From positions 9,295,501 to 9,359,500 of the forward strand of contig CAJFCV020000005.1 in NCBI GenBank assembly GCA_904066235.2: a stretch of DNA of 64,000 bases. Reading direction: 5' to 3'. This document shows positions 45,508 to 56,054 of the stretch, piece by piece. The stretch's first letter is position 1. Every line of letters starts with the position of its first letter. Made by a program: the position numbers and the translations under genes. The DNA comes from Bursaphelenchus xylophilus (lineage: Eukaryota; Nematoda; Chromadorea; Rhabditida; Aphelenchoididae). The notes below the pieces were generated by a model. That model made no database searches. It saw only the letters and a program-made list of their open reading frames with translations, and had not been told where the DNA came from.

Positions 45508-45783
45508 TTAATCCCTCGGCGCATTTAAGCCCCTTAATTTTAAAGCCGCAATGTCTTCCTTACATTTGAGAGCAAAATTGTTAATGGTGCTTGTTTCGTC
45601 GTGATTTTTTGCCTTTTTCACAGTGACGTTTTGTACAGTTATAGCATGGTCACGGCTGTATGAGGAGGTCCGAGCCTCCTCATTTAGAGTTTCGAGCCAG
45701 TTTTTTAGGCCAATTTTTGTCAAGTTTATGCGAAAATGAACCTCAACATAACAACGCCCATCTAAACCGAGGAGATTCTTTGA
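45508..45783 (-). CDS. Orphan open frame, about 90 codons
   Basis: An uninterrupted minus-strand frame encodes a well-mixed, charged sequence including 'DGRCYVEVHF', 'NWLETLNEEARTSS' and 'NNFALKCKEDIAALKLRG', and ends at a stop at 45508. Composition is strikingly protein-like for this AT-rich stretch. An in-frame stop lies just upstream and I see no clear acceptor. It may be the last exon of a gene, an exon remnant or part of a dead transposon. I recognise no family. Confidence 0.3.
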   Translation of the reverse strand, partial: SKNLLGLDGRCYVEVHFRINLTKIGLKNWLETLNEEARTSSYSRDHAITVQNVTVKKAKNHDETSTINNFALKCKEDIAALKLRGLNAPRD

Positions 45784-45889
45784 TCACTTGCTATTTTTTT
45801 GATTTGACTGTATGTATTAGGATGGCCCATAAGTCTTGAAGCACGGAGAGACAAAATAGACTTATTTGTCCGCTCGCAAAGTCGCTGGA

Positions 45890-46200
45890 CTGATTTTTTA
45901 TCCGTTTTTCGGGAAAATAATGAGCACAATGCCGCTGCGCCGATCGCAAATTGAAAAGCGATCTGATTTTGCCGCAACACAATTCATTTTTGATTTTCCC
46001 GCGACACAATTAATTTTCTCGCCGGTTATGCAATTTTCAATGCGACCGCATTATTTTTCCGACAGACTGTTCTTTGCACCATGAAATTTCTTGATTTTTT
46101 CATCGTGCAATGGGATTATGGGTTGTCACTCGCATCCTGACTTTTTGTGCATAGTGCAAGCGCCAAAAATCACCTGAGCGACTTTGCGGACGGACTAGTC
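45890..46200 (+). repeat. R13 inverted repeat plus R12 block
   Basis: 45907-46066 is bounded by 'gggaaaataatgag' and 'cattatttttcc', as at 38670-38823. 46075-46200 is a diverged R12 copy ('atcgtgcaatgggatta', 'gcgccaaaaatcac'). Confidence 0.45.
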
Positions 46201-48472
46201 TTTTTCCAATTGCGTGTCTCCTCACTTTTCATACTCTCTCGTCGACAAATCGTACTCTCTGTCGTTGATTATCTCATCAGTCCCCAAAAAACGTGCGTTG
46301 GCTAAATCTAAAACAATTGAAATTTACCGCATTTCGAATTTCTCTACAATCATTTCGGAGGAAAAATTTCCACATTCTTGTTTTAATCTGCCGTTTTTCA
46401 TCACAAAATCCTCCAACTTTTCCCGCTTCAAGACCCCAAAATAGCGGCCTTATTATTAGAAGAAGTTAATTCGCTATATCCCCTGCAATTTCCCTTCAAT
46501 TATCCAGCCTCCCGATTACACGCAATTAGCTGACATTACACAGAATGTCACCCTTTTATCGACCACTCTTCGGAATTGGGAATATTGGAGCTGGGAATTA
46601 TTTAACGGATTAGATTCAAATCTCCCCTCCAGCTTTCGGAAAACGTCTAAACGCGGAGTTTTTGACACTTTTCCGAGCCCCACAAACAGCTTCTTTAACA
46701 ACGAAACTTTGTTTTTATGCTCTTTTATGGGAGATTGTAAACAACTTTTGTTTTATTGTATGTCCTGTTGCGAGATTATTTGATGTCGCAACATGGCAAT
46801 AGTTTTGTTTTAAGACATTAATGAGCCGATTGTGATCTCTGTAAAAGTCTTAATAAACGGGGCAATTGTTTGTGTCCATCATTAGAATTGTTGTAATTGT
46901 AAAATCGGGGTTCGACTTTGTCTCTGCGTTAGAAGGGAAGCTCTCTAGGCAGGACGCCTTTTGTTATGGTGAAATATTAATAAAACAAGGGGATTTGACG
47001 CTCAGGTTTTAACAAAACTTACAAGGGGAACACCCATGTGCAACCCCCAGATTTCCTTTAAATTTTGCTCACGTGTGGAACCTAGGTGACCTTATGTGAC
47101 CTAAGTTAGGTCACATATCAATCCCCAAAATGTTAGCTCTTTTGCAGGGCCATGAAAAACTCCTTGGCTCTATGTATGTCTGCCAGCGCGGAGAAACTGT
47201 ACAGGGTCTACCAATTTTGTGGCCCGATTTGAATTGGCTATAACTTCTTTAATTTTGGGCCAAATGTTAAAATTCTTTTTTTCCCTGAATCCTCAAACGT
47301 CCCCATTTTGTGTAGTAGCAAATATAACATACCTTTTTAGAAAACTACAGTAAAAAGTAACAAACAACAAAAAACTAATATTTTCTTTAACCGTTTTCGG
47401 TTGTATTTTTTACCACAAAAATGCGATTTTTCTTTGCAACCCAAGCCTTATTCACTTTGAAATTTCAGTTCAAGTCTTTCTAAAAGCCATTCTGAAGATC
47501 TCTGAAACACAAAGCCCAAATTTTGTAAAAAAATTCTGCATCGATATACCACGTTATTGCAATGTTTTTTGACCCACAGGTGGCATCCAAATGTTCGGTA
47601 TACATTTAATGCACATCTAACATTTCAGAATGTCATAGTATTTTTGACGTAAAAAAATTAGCATTTGATAAGGCTACTTTTTGTTTTTTTAATTATTAGC
47701 AACATGGTCAAATGTAATATCGGGTAATCCCACCTGGTCAACTAAAACCGCCCACCAATGCAAGAAATGGCTTTATAAAGGCTCAAAACCTGAGTGAAAC
47801 TGTTTAATGGGCTTAGACAGTAATTGAAGTGGAAATTCAGTGGTTGTTGCAGAATGCCAAAGTCGTGTTTTGCTATTCTCCGACTTGTGAAACTACGGCA
47901 CCTCCAAGAAAGCCTGTATCGTATCTGTCTCGCCCCCGCGCCTTCTCCGTAACCGTCCCTGTGATATTACACTGCTCTTTGAATCCCACACCATTTTTCT
48001 AATACTTTCAATGGCACAATTTTTTTACTAGTGCTCGGCCACCAAGACCACAACCCACACTTTACAACCCGTCTTGGATTTATTTTCAGTTACTCTTTAA
48101 AACTTTGTAAATTGCGTCTCTGCCCGCTTTCCCAGAAGCGTAACGGAAATACGGCAATCGAGTCTAATCCGGGTGAAAATATTTTATAAATGCGCCTGAC
48201 CAGATTACATCTGAACTTGTATTTTTCGGATTTTCGAAATTTTTGGACTTTCTCGAAATTCAAATTCAAAAATTTGTGCTTTAAAATTTTGCAAGCACAG
48301 AAGCAGCTAACGTATTTTAAATTAAAAATTTTTAAAAAAATTTTCATTTTTTTCAGAATTACTACAAAGCAACTTATTTTATCCAAAAAAATGTCTTTTT
48401 TTGATCGCGCGAAGTCTTTTGATTTCGAACCCGACGAACACCGTATTTTACATATACCCTACAAAATGCATG
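46201..48472. other. No supportable gene
   Basis: This is AT-rich intergenic DNA. An R1-like fragment lies at about 47020-47110 ('acaaggggaacacccatgtg'). Short frames only. A GC-richer patch at 47870-47960 has no coding support. Confidence 0.45.
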
Positions 48473-48479
48473 TTTTCAG
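48473..48479 (+). promoter_or_regulatory. Splice acceptor directly before the GPCR start codon
   Basis: The sequence 'gttttcag' abuts the ATG at 48480. In nematodes such a site is often a spliced-leader trans-splice acceptor. A 5' untranslated exon spliced in cis would look the same. Confidence 0.5.
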
Positions 48480-51400
48480 ATGCATTTATTTCGCACAAAT
48501 GACTCGATAACGCGGAGTTGTCAGCTAAACACTACAGATTACACCGATGCATTTCGGGTGGCATTGGTTGGAATTGTCGGGTCAAGTGTTGCCACGGTAA
48601 GAGTCAAGTGTTTCTCTTGGAGGAAAAGGGGCAAAATAAGACTTAAAAAAGTGCAAGGGTGATTTGTTTTAGAATTCTGAGGACTTTTTACTGCATTTAA
48701 GCTAAAAAATCTGTAAAAAATTTTTTATTTTTTTTTTGCATTTTTTGATGCAAAAAATAAAAAAATTACTTCGAAGTAATTTTCAGATATCATTTGTTGA
48801 AAATCTCCTCCTCTTCTATGTATTTTCAACGTCGCGAAAGCTACGACGACAAAATTATGCGAATCCGGTGTTATTGGCCTTCTTTGATTCGGTCGTTTCG
48901 ATTTGTTACATGTTGACTATTTGTGTCCCTGTTATCGGCTATACAGTGCACAGCGAGCGAGTTATCCGGATATGGGCCAATTATATGAGAGTTACGTATG
49001 TTATTAAGGTAAGTTTTGAGGTGAAAAATACCTTTTGGCTGAGTCTTTTTCGGTTGTTATTAATTTTTAATTTTCAGCACTTCGCCTTGAACGTCTCGAA
49101 TTTCTTGTTGGTAGTGGCGAGTTTGGAGAGGTACTTGGCGAATGGTCCCATTCTAAAACAGGTAAGAAGGTAGTTCGACCGCAGTCGAGTCATCATATGG
49201 TTAGCAGGGGTAGTCGAAAAGTTCAACACATTTTCTCCGCCGAGAGAGCATGCGAAGTGAAGAAAGCGGACGGAGAAAAAAACAGTTTTTGGCCGCTAGT
49301 AATTTCGCATATGTCTTTAAAAAATATTGGATTGATGCATAATTATCCGGCGTTTTTTCCAACAAATTTCGCGATCTGCTTTGTTGTTGTCGGAGAGTTC
49401 GTGAGGGACCCATCCAGCCAATTTTCATACCTTTCCAAGCTTTTTGAGACGTCGAACGATCGTTGACTGGTTGACATTGAAGTCGTCGTCAGGTCCCTCA
49501 CTGTAATCTAAATGTTATCTATAACTTTTATTTTCGTATTTTACAATCCCCTTTTTTTCAGAGCTTCCAAAAGCGCCTTCTCGTTCTGATTGTGGGCAAC
49601 AAACCTCTTGTCATTTTCATGATCTTCCTTCTCGCCTTCGTCTTCAAAGCCACCCTCTACTTCGAGACCGATCTCCTCGAACTGGATTGTCATCCCATCG
49701 AACGGATTCATCCAATCTGGCTGGACGAAATGGAACTCGGCTCCACCTTCAACTGGGCCGCATGGAGGTTTTGGATGCGGAAAGTCTTCACAATCATCCT
49801 GCCCTTTATTGTTCTGGCGTTTTGCAACGCGCATATTGTTTTGCATCTGCGAAGGAAGCGGCGCAAGTCCGAGAAGCAGCACTTCACCCATCCGCCGCCA
49901 ACCATCGGCGTCACCGTTACGCGATATCCGTTAAAAAAGTTTATGCGAAATTCGCAACGGACCATTTCGCAGACCGATTCCGGCAAGTCCTTCAAAAGCC
50001 GGGGATCCTATATTATGAGGCAGCGGTACAGTGAAAAACGGGGAGTCCGAGTGGCGACAAGGACTCTGGTTATGGTCGTCGGATGCTACTTGATTTCGAA
50101 TTCGGTGTCTACGATTCTGAACATCTGGGAGTATTTTGACTCGCTGTTCTTCAGATACGACCATTACTATTTCTATTTGGTGGCATCGGATCTGGCCGCA
50201 TTGGTAAGCGAGTTGTGATTAGTTTTTGGTCAAAAAATTTAGCTCTTCTTTGATGCGTAATGCGCTCTGTTTAGTCCACAAACTAACAAGTAGTCTGTAT
50301 ATCATTTCATTAAAATTTTAACTCAGACTTTACCGGAGCAACCGAAATTTTCAACGACCTCGAGAGAGAAGGCAAAATTGAGAGTGGCCTAAAGAAAACG
50401 CCTTTTGGCCGTATACCTGCCACTATCGAAAAGAAAAAATCGGCTAACGGACTTCCAAAGGTTTCACAAAACTACCGTTACTCTAATCTTCTTACACAAA
50501 GAGGCTCTAGTTTTGTTATGATGTTGAATTAATTTTGAAAAGGAAGTATAATTTCTATCCCTCCCGAAAAAGCTGATTAACGTTTCTTTTGAAAAATGCG
50601 CTAAAATTTGAGAAACAAAATGTAAAGGTATGTAAAATGATAGAATTTTTCGATGACAAAAAGGCATGAGAGCAGTTAAAGAAAGACCAAATTTTTATTG
50701 TAACTGATGAGATATGAGGATTTGAAAAAACTCGGCACAAATTGAGATAATTTTTTCTGACAATAACAGATACAGTGACGGACCTGATCCAGTGGCAAAA
50801 AACGTACCATTTTGCATCAGGGAAGCATCAAAAATATGGCAAAATGCTTCCCTCTCAAAGTGAAAAAACTTGGTTTTGAAAGGCGCGCCCTTTCCCTCAC
50901 AAAAATCGGGCCCTTTCCCTCACAAAAAATTTTTTTCAACTTTATAAACGCATCGAAAATTTCAAGCAAATACGGTATCGGGACAAAAAAAATAAAAAAA
51001 AAAACTTTTTCGAAATATTGTCATGTTTTCATCAATATTCCAGTGCACCTGTAGAGCACTTTCACAACGCATTACCGCTTTCTTTCACCATCATTTTTCA
51101 GCTCACCATCTGCGGTTGCGCTCTTCGACTTCCGATTTACGTCATCAACGACAAGCGCATTCGAAATGCCCTTTATCGGGCTTTCCTTCGGCTCCGCTTC
51201 TGCTGCCGCAAACCGGATCTCAAGGACTTTGATCACGGGAATCTGGAGAAATGGTCGATTGTCATCGTCTCCAACAGCCTGCGCAGCAATGTGACCGGGA
51301 TTCCGATCACTCAGGAGCGGAAAAGTTTGGACCAATTGGCATTGCTGGTCCAGAATCGTCGCAAATTTTTGGTGCAGATGACTGTGAATCTGGGCGCGAA

Positions 51401-51962
51401 GGGGATGCATCTTGAAGACGGGTCGTTGGATTACACAACGTTCTTGACGGATATCGTGGAAGAACAGTTGGAACTCACCGGAGATTCAAGGTAAGAGGTG
51501 TTTATGAGCTACAGTGGAGGACCTGATCCAGTGGCAAAAACGTAGCATTTTGCATCCGGGAAGCATCAAAAATGTGGCAAGATGCTTCCCTCTCCAGGTG
51601 AAAAAACTCCGATTTCAAAAGCGCGCCCGCTCTTGTTGTGAGGGAACTTCAAAACGAAGTTTTTTCACTTGGAGAGGGATGCATTTTGCCACATTTTTGA
51701 CCTCAAGTATGCAAAATGGTACGTTTTTTGCCACCGGATCACCTCACTGTAAAAGAAGAACCAGGGCTGTTGAAAACCAGGCGTATTTTACAATTCAAAG
51801 CTACTTAAAATCTAACATACTAATTCCAGACGACTTCTGGATACTCCGTTTGAAAATGCTGTGACTGATATTGTAGTGCCCGTCTCAAGCCGAAGCTCGT
51901 ATCGGTCCAAACGCAAATCATCAAATAAGGAAGAAAAAGTTGACGAGAAATTAATGGGTTAA
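48480..51962 (+). CDS. Rhodopsin-like GPCR, probable neuropeptide (FMRFamide-type) receptor
   Basis: Six exons, 48480-48596, 48787-49008, 49078-49161, 49562-50203, 51102-51490 and 51830-51962, give 528 residues. Seven hydrophobic segments are visible. TM1 is about residues 26-52. TM2 is 64-91 with 'NPVLLAFFD' (Asp73 as the conserved TM2 acid). TM3 ends in ERY 130-132. TM4 is about 157-175, TM5 216-238 with Pro222, TM6 carries 'VVGCYLISNS', and TM7 reads 'LRLPIYV' in place of NPxxY. Cys184 in loop 2 could form the usual disulphide. Loop 3 is long and basic, and the C-tail of about 150 residues is Ser/Arg/Lys-rich. The overall pattern fits nematode FMRFamide-receptor-like GPCRs, but the ligand is inference. 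R2-type elements sit in three of its five introns. Confidence 0.85.
49400..49504. repeat. Short R2-related inverted ends in GPCR intron 3
   Basis: 'gtgagggaccc' on the left and 'ggtccctcactgta' on the right bound about 105 bp. The interior does not match other R2 copies, so it is either strongly deleted or a relative. Confidence 0.5.
50771..50940 (+). mobile_element. R2 element, truncated, in GPCR intron 4
   Basis: 'tacagtgacggacctgatcc' is followed by the left arm and a duplicated 'gccctttccctcacaaaaa' in the centre. The right arm is lost. Confidence 0.7.
51510..51751. mobile_element. R2 hairpin MITE in GPCR intron 5
   Basis: Complete: 'tacagtggaggacctgatcc' to 'ccggatcacctcactgta', starting 20 bases after the exon 5 donor. 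The intron is otherwise short. Confidence 0.8.
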
Positions 51963-52077
51963 CATCTTGTTATTACACTTTGCTTATACTTGTACAAAAA
52001 CGTTAACAGTGCCTGTTGTTGGAATTTTAACATATTCACATATGTATTTGGCAAAGTTCTATGTTGAAAAGTTTGGA

Positions 52078-52083
52078 AATAAA
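52078..52083 (+). promoter_or_regulatory. Polyadenylation signal AATAAA
   Basis: AATAAA 116 bases after the GPCR stop codon. Confidence 0.6.
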
Positions 52084-52411
52084 CCGGTTATGAATTGAGA
52101 TGAGTCCAGGATAGGATCACACTTTCCGGGCAACCACTTTTTCGGCAGCAAAAAGAACCACGGACATTCTACGGGCATGTTTGGAAAACTGCCAAGATTT
52201 GCTTACAACAGGAAATTCAAACCATGGATTTGGCAGTTAGATGTTGCGAATTGAGTTTCCAGGTGTAAAAATGGCTTGGATTGTTACCATAAGGTTGTCA
52301 GGCGTCTTTTTTGAAGACTAACTTCCAAAACTTTGAAAGCGGTGAATGAATTCAATAGATTCGTGTACTTATCAGCATCTGGAAGTCGCCAACGCAAAAT
52401 TTCTACCATAC

Positions 52412-52654
52412 TACAGTGGGGGACCTGATCCAGTGGCAAAAAACATACCATTTTGCATCCAGGAAGCATCAAAAATGTGGCAAAATACCTCCCTCTCCAA
52501 GTGAAAAAACTCAGATTTCAAACGCGCTTTTTTTGTGAGGAAAAAGGGCGCGCCCTTCAAAACGAACTTTTTTCACTTGGAGAGGGAAGCATTCAGCCAC
52601 ATTTTTAATACTTCCCGGAACGTTTCTTGCCACTAGGTCAGGTCCCCCACTGTA
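52412..52654. mobile_element. R2 hairpin MITE
   Basis: 'tacagtgggggacctgatcc' to 'aggtcaggtcccccactgta' with inner inverse blocks. A two-unit piece of the TGCGGGCA repeat follows at about 52697-52730. Confidence 0.8.
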
Positions 52655-52778
52655 CGTAGATCAAGGGAGGCAAATTGTAACTTTAATCGGAAAATGTTGG
52701 CTGCCCGCAAAGTGGTTGCCCGCAGGTCTCGCGAGGAAGAGTTAAATTGCCGGGAGTGGTAAGATAGACCAGTGGTTT

Positions 52779-53123
52779 ATGATTTTTCTCGAAATCGGCT
52801 GTTCATGGGGATATTTTTGGCATAGAAAAGAGATACGCCGTATCCAAATTTTAAAAGTCTGTTCGATAATATTTTATTTTTGGGGCAAAATTTGGTTAAA
52901 GCTCCCAAATAAATTGATCGAAAAATTGTTCAAAAAATTTCGTAAAAAAGAATTGAGCGCAGCATTTGAAACGTCATTGAAAATAACTTTATTACCAGGT
53001 ATTTCACTGTCCACTTCACTCACGGCCGGATGGCAACATGGAGAAGATCTTTTCGACGACATACTGAATGAACATGGATACCTCAACTTTATATCAAATT
53101 GCTTCCCTCGACCACCCAAATAA
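52779..53123 (+). CDS. Uncertain small gene or terminal exon
   Basis: A 114-codon frame starts at ATG 52779 and ends at a stop overlapping an AATAAA ('cccaaataaataaa', about 53117-53129). The C-terminal half ('GWQHGEDLFDDILNEHG...') is more protein-like than the Lys/Phe-rich N-terminal half. A 'ttattaccag' near 52999 could be the true acceptor of a last exon of about 125 bases. There is no signal peptide or known domain. It may be a remnant. Confidence 0.25.
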   Translation: MIFLEIGCSWGYFWHRKEIRRIQILKVCSIIFYFWGKIWLKLPNKLIEKLFKKFRKKELSAAFETSLKITLLPGISLSTSLTAGWQHGEDLFDDILNEHGYLNFISNCFPRPPK

Positions 53124-53308
53124 ATAAAAAATGTTCCTCCATCGTTTTCCTCGCAATTTAGCGATTTCAAATGACATAATTCCGATTGATTTTCGATTGT
53201 TTCTGCTCCACTTCAGCGCCTCCTTTATTAACAAAACTCGACCTTGTCGACAACCCTTCATTTCTCTTAAATTTTTTATCTCTTTGCTGGTGATCAAGTG
53301 GAAAAAAG

Positions 53309-53594
53309 ATGAAATTTTTGAGACTGGCAGTCGTGTTCATGTTGTTGATAATCATGAATTTTGGAGTTGAAGGATTCAGCGAACCGTAAGTTCAGAGAGA
53401 TTTTACAGAAATTTGCAAAGTTTTCCATCCAAAAATGAGGGGAATGCTAAATATATGATTTTTGCATGAAAAAAAAACTATTGTGATTGTAGTTGAACCA
53501 CAAAATAAGTAACATTTCGGATTTCAGGCGCGGAGTGCATCATGTCGAGCGTCAATTCAACATCGAACTTCCGCTTCACTTGCGACGCAAATAA
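53309..53594 (+). CDS. Small secreted peptide precursor, 47 residues
   Basis: Exons 53309-53385 and 53528-53594 are joined by a 142-base intron (gtaagt...atttcag, phase 2). The product has a clear signal peptide (MKFLRLAVVFMLLIIMNFG-VEG) and a short mature part of about 24 residues, 'FSEPRGVHHVERQFNIELPL' plus 'HLRRK'. It lacks Cys and ends in a basic cluster that could be a processing site. AATAAA lies at 53771. A neuropeptide-like or effector-like role is possible but unproven. Confidence 0.55.
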
Positions 53595-53770
53595 TGGCCT
53601 TCATGGAGAATATTTTCATGATTTTCACGAAAATTAATGGCTTTTTCAACATTTTCTGTATATAAAATGTGATAAATATTGCTGAACGATCACTTACATT
53701 GCATAATCCTGAAAAAGATGAAAAATGGATACCAAAATTACCTTATTTTATCCTGTTAACCTCTAGAAAT

Positions 53771-53776
53771 AATAAA
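53771..53776 (+). promoter_or_regulatory. Polyadenylation signal AATAAA
   Basis: AATAAA 177 bases after the small-peptide stop codon. Confidence 0.5.
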
Positions 53777-54018
53777 AACTCTAAAATGAATAAAATGAAG
53801 TGTTTATTTTTATTATGTAATATGCCATGATCCAGTTCGAAACGTATTTTACACGAAATTCGACTAAATTCCTGTTTGGCGGTAAAATTTCTTTCAAATT
53901 TTACAAAAATCAATAGTTGCCACCAATTTATTGATTTTTTGCCTAAAACTTTTTTTCTTTGAACGACTGGTCAATTTCGACCTCCTCGCCTTGTTCTCAA
54001 CAACTCATACCATTCCTC

Positions 54019-55686
54019 ATGTTCTCATCGAAGAAAGCGAGCGTTGTCCGTCGACCAAAAGCCTGTTTTACCTATTGGAAAACCGATTCGAACCTTGGAA
54101 TATCGTATCTGACGTTTAGAAAGCTGGAAGACGGGCCATTTAAATGTTTTGTTCATTACTACACTAACGCCTTTGAGGTCGACGATGCTAAAATTGTATT
54201 TTGGTACTATACCGACCGAGTCGTAAGAATTATGGTAAGGTTTCGAACTTATATTGTACTTGGTGTTTAGGGACGTAGGAGCTGAATTTTGCGCTGGAAA
54301 GACGTTTGTGGCTGGTAAAATTAATGGTTAAACCTGTGGTCGGCTTTTTTCAATAGTCTAGTGAGTTTTCGTTTGAAATTTCATTGATTTTGTTCAAAAT
54401 TACCTTATTTTAGATGTTTGCTTGAATTATGCTGAAAAATGCGTTGAAAATAACGTTTGTTTCGATTTTTTTTGCACTTGCGTGGGTTTAATATGCGTTT
54501 ATCTTACATAAGAAAAGGTTATGTGGCAAATTGTGACTCATCTAGAAGATGAGTTATATTATTAATGCAAAAATTTCCGTAGAGGCGTAAAAATTTTTAA
54601 ATTAAAAGGTTTCTTCTTTTCAGCGAGCTGTGCCAAGGTCCTGTAATCTGATTCTAAATCGTGCTACCTCAGTCGAAGTTAGAAATGAGTCAAATCAGTC
54701 CAATATCTACATAGAGACGACCGAAGTTTCCGGGGAGTTCCGTTTACTCGCATTTCCAGCCCATCCAATGGACATCCTATTCTTGAGTCAAAAAATTACG
54801 TCATTAGAGCTTGCTCAGAATTTCAAACATTTTTCAGCCGGAAATTTCGCTCGGGGTATGTTTTTTGCCCGGAATAATAAAGGGACTTATAAAAAACTCT
54901 CATGTTATATTGTTTTAAATCTTGCAGATCTTAGTTTGGTAGATGAGAAGATCTGTTATGCAATGGATAAAACGTTGTCTGGGGCCAATCTCCAAACCAT
55001 TAACTGTCATATTAATACATTTCAAGTAAATATGAAAGTAATCCTCGAGACGAAAGTGAAAAAGCTGCATTTTGTGGTAGATCGCCTCAACATCAAAGGG
55101 TTTCACTTTCTAAAGTAAGTATTTCATTTTTGTTTGAGTTTTTAGGATGAAGACATAATACGCCTAGTGTAATATGAGAAATGTCAAGTTGGACTCAGCA
55201 CTCTAAATTTTTGTTTTACAGCGTAAATACGACTGTTGAGGAGCTTGGATTCGACTTGTCAGTGGAATTGTTTAACAAGAACCACTGGTTTTTCCAATCT
55301 TTCATCAAGTCTTTCCCAAGTGTAACGTCTATCAATCTTCACCTCGAAATGGAAGAAAACTTTGGCCATAATAAGGTGTCCAAATGGGAATCGGTGATGA
55401 AATTTCCGGAACGTTATCCAGACATTGCGTTTTTCTTTGAAACCGGGAATATCGAGATTTTACAATGTTGCGATGACTTGGAAAAGCTCGATGTGGGTAA
55501 GTTAGTAGGCCGCATTTTGGGAAAGAACTGACTAATATTGCCGCAAGAGTCTCTGTAGACCGGCTGATAATGGATCTATTTCCAGAGGACCCGAATTACG
55601 ATTATTATCGCCATGAGAACATCAACATTACCTTTAAAAGGGGGAATCTGGCACTCCCATTCATGCAGGGCGCTCCACTCGAATAA
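54019..55686 (+). CDS. Tandem paralogue A of an unrecognised family, 336 residues
   Basis: Exons 54019-54234, 54624-54855, 54928-55114, 55222-55496 and 55586-55686 are in frame throughout. The 72-base second intron would be readable in frame, but the paralogue at 56055 has an intron at the same place and phase, so I treat it as spliced. Exon 2 begins 'RAVPRSCN', matching 'RAFPRARP' of paralogue B. The middle holds alternating hydrophobic segments such as 'LQTINCHINTFQVN' and 'VKKLHFVVDRL', like leucine-rich-repeat or FTH-type beta/alpha units. There is no signal peptide, and no F-box that I can see. The start is the first in-frame ATG. Function unknown. Confidence 0.7.
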
Positions 55687-55771
55687 GAACCTATTTTGTT
55701 GTTTACTAACATCTTTGTTATTTATTTCTCTAACCATGTTTACACGGTCATGACATCATATTATCTTTGTT

Positions 55772-55777
55772 AATAAA
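55772..55777 (+). promoter_or_regulatory. Polyadenylation signal AATAAA
   Basis: AATAAA 86 bases after the stop of paralogue A. Paralogue B starts 278 bases further on. Confidence 0.55.
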
Positions 55778-56054
55778 CGAAATGTAATATTGTAATGGAT
55801 TTGGTGCCCATGGGCGTTAAAAGTGGTCTGAGATGCCATACAATAGTAAAACGTCGCTAGTAATCTTCCCGTCGGCTCACATAATACTGTAACACCGTCT
55901 CGAGAAAATCTTGGCATTGTGTGCCAAATCAATATTGCTGGCAGCTTGCGCCCTATGTTGTTTTTGGTTTCGCAACAAAAGTTGTTGTCGCAAGTGTGCG
56001 CGCACGCCAATTTGACGTTGTGGTCGATTGTTGCTTCTCCAAAAGACTTCAACG

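Noticed and set aside
49541..49995. Minus-strand frames of 95-116 codons
   Set aside because: Antisense to GPCR exon 4, which has clear transmembrane segments and splice sites on the plus strand.
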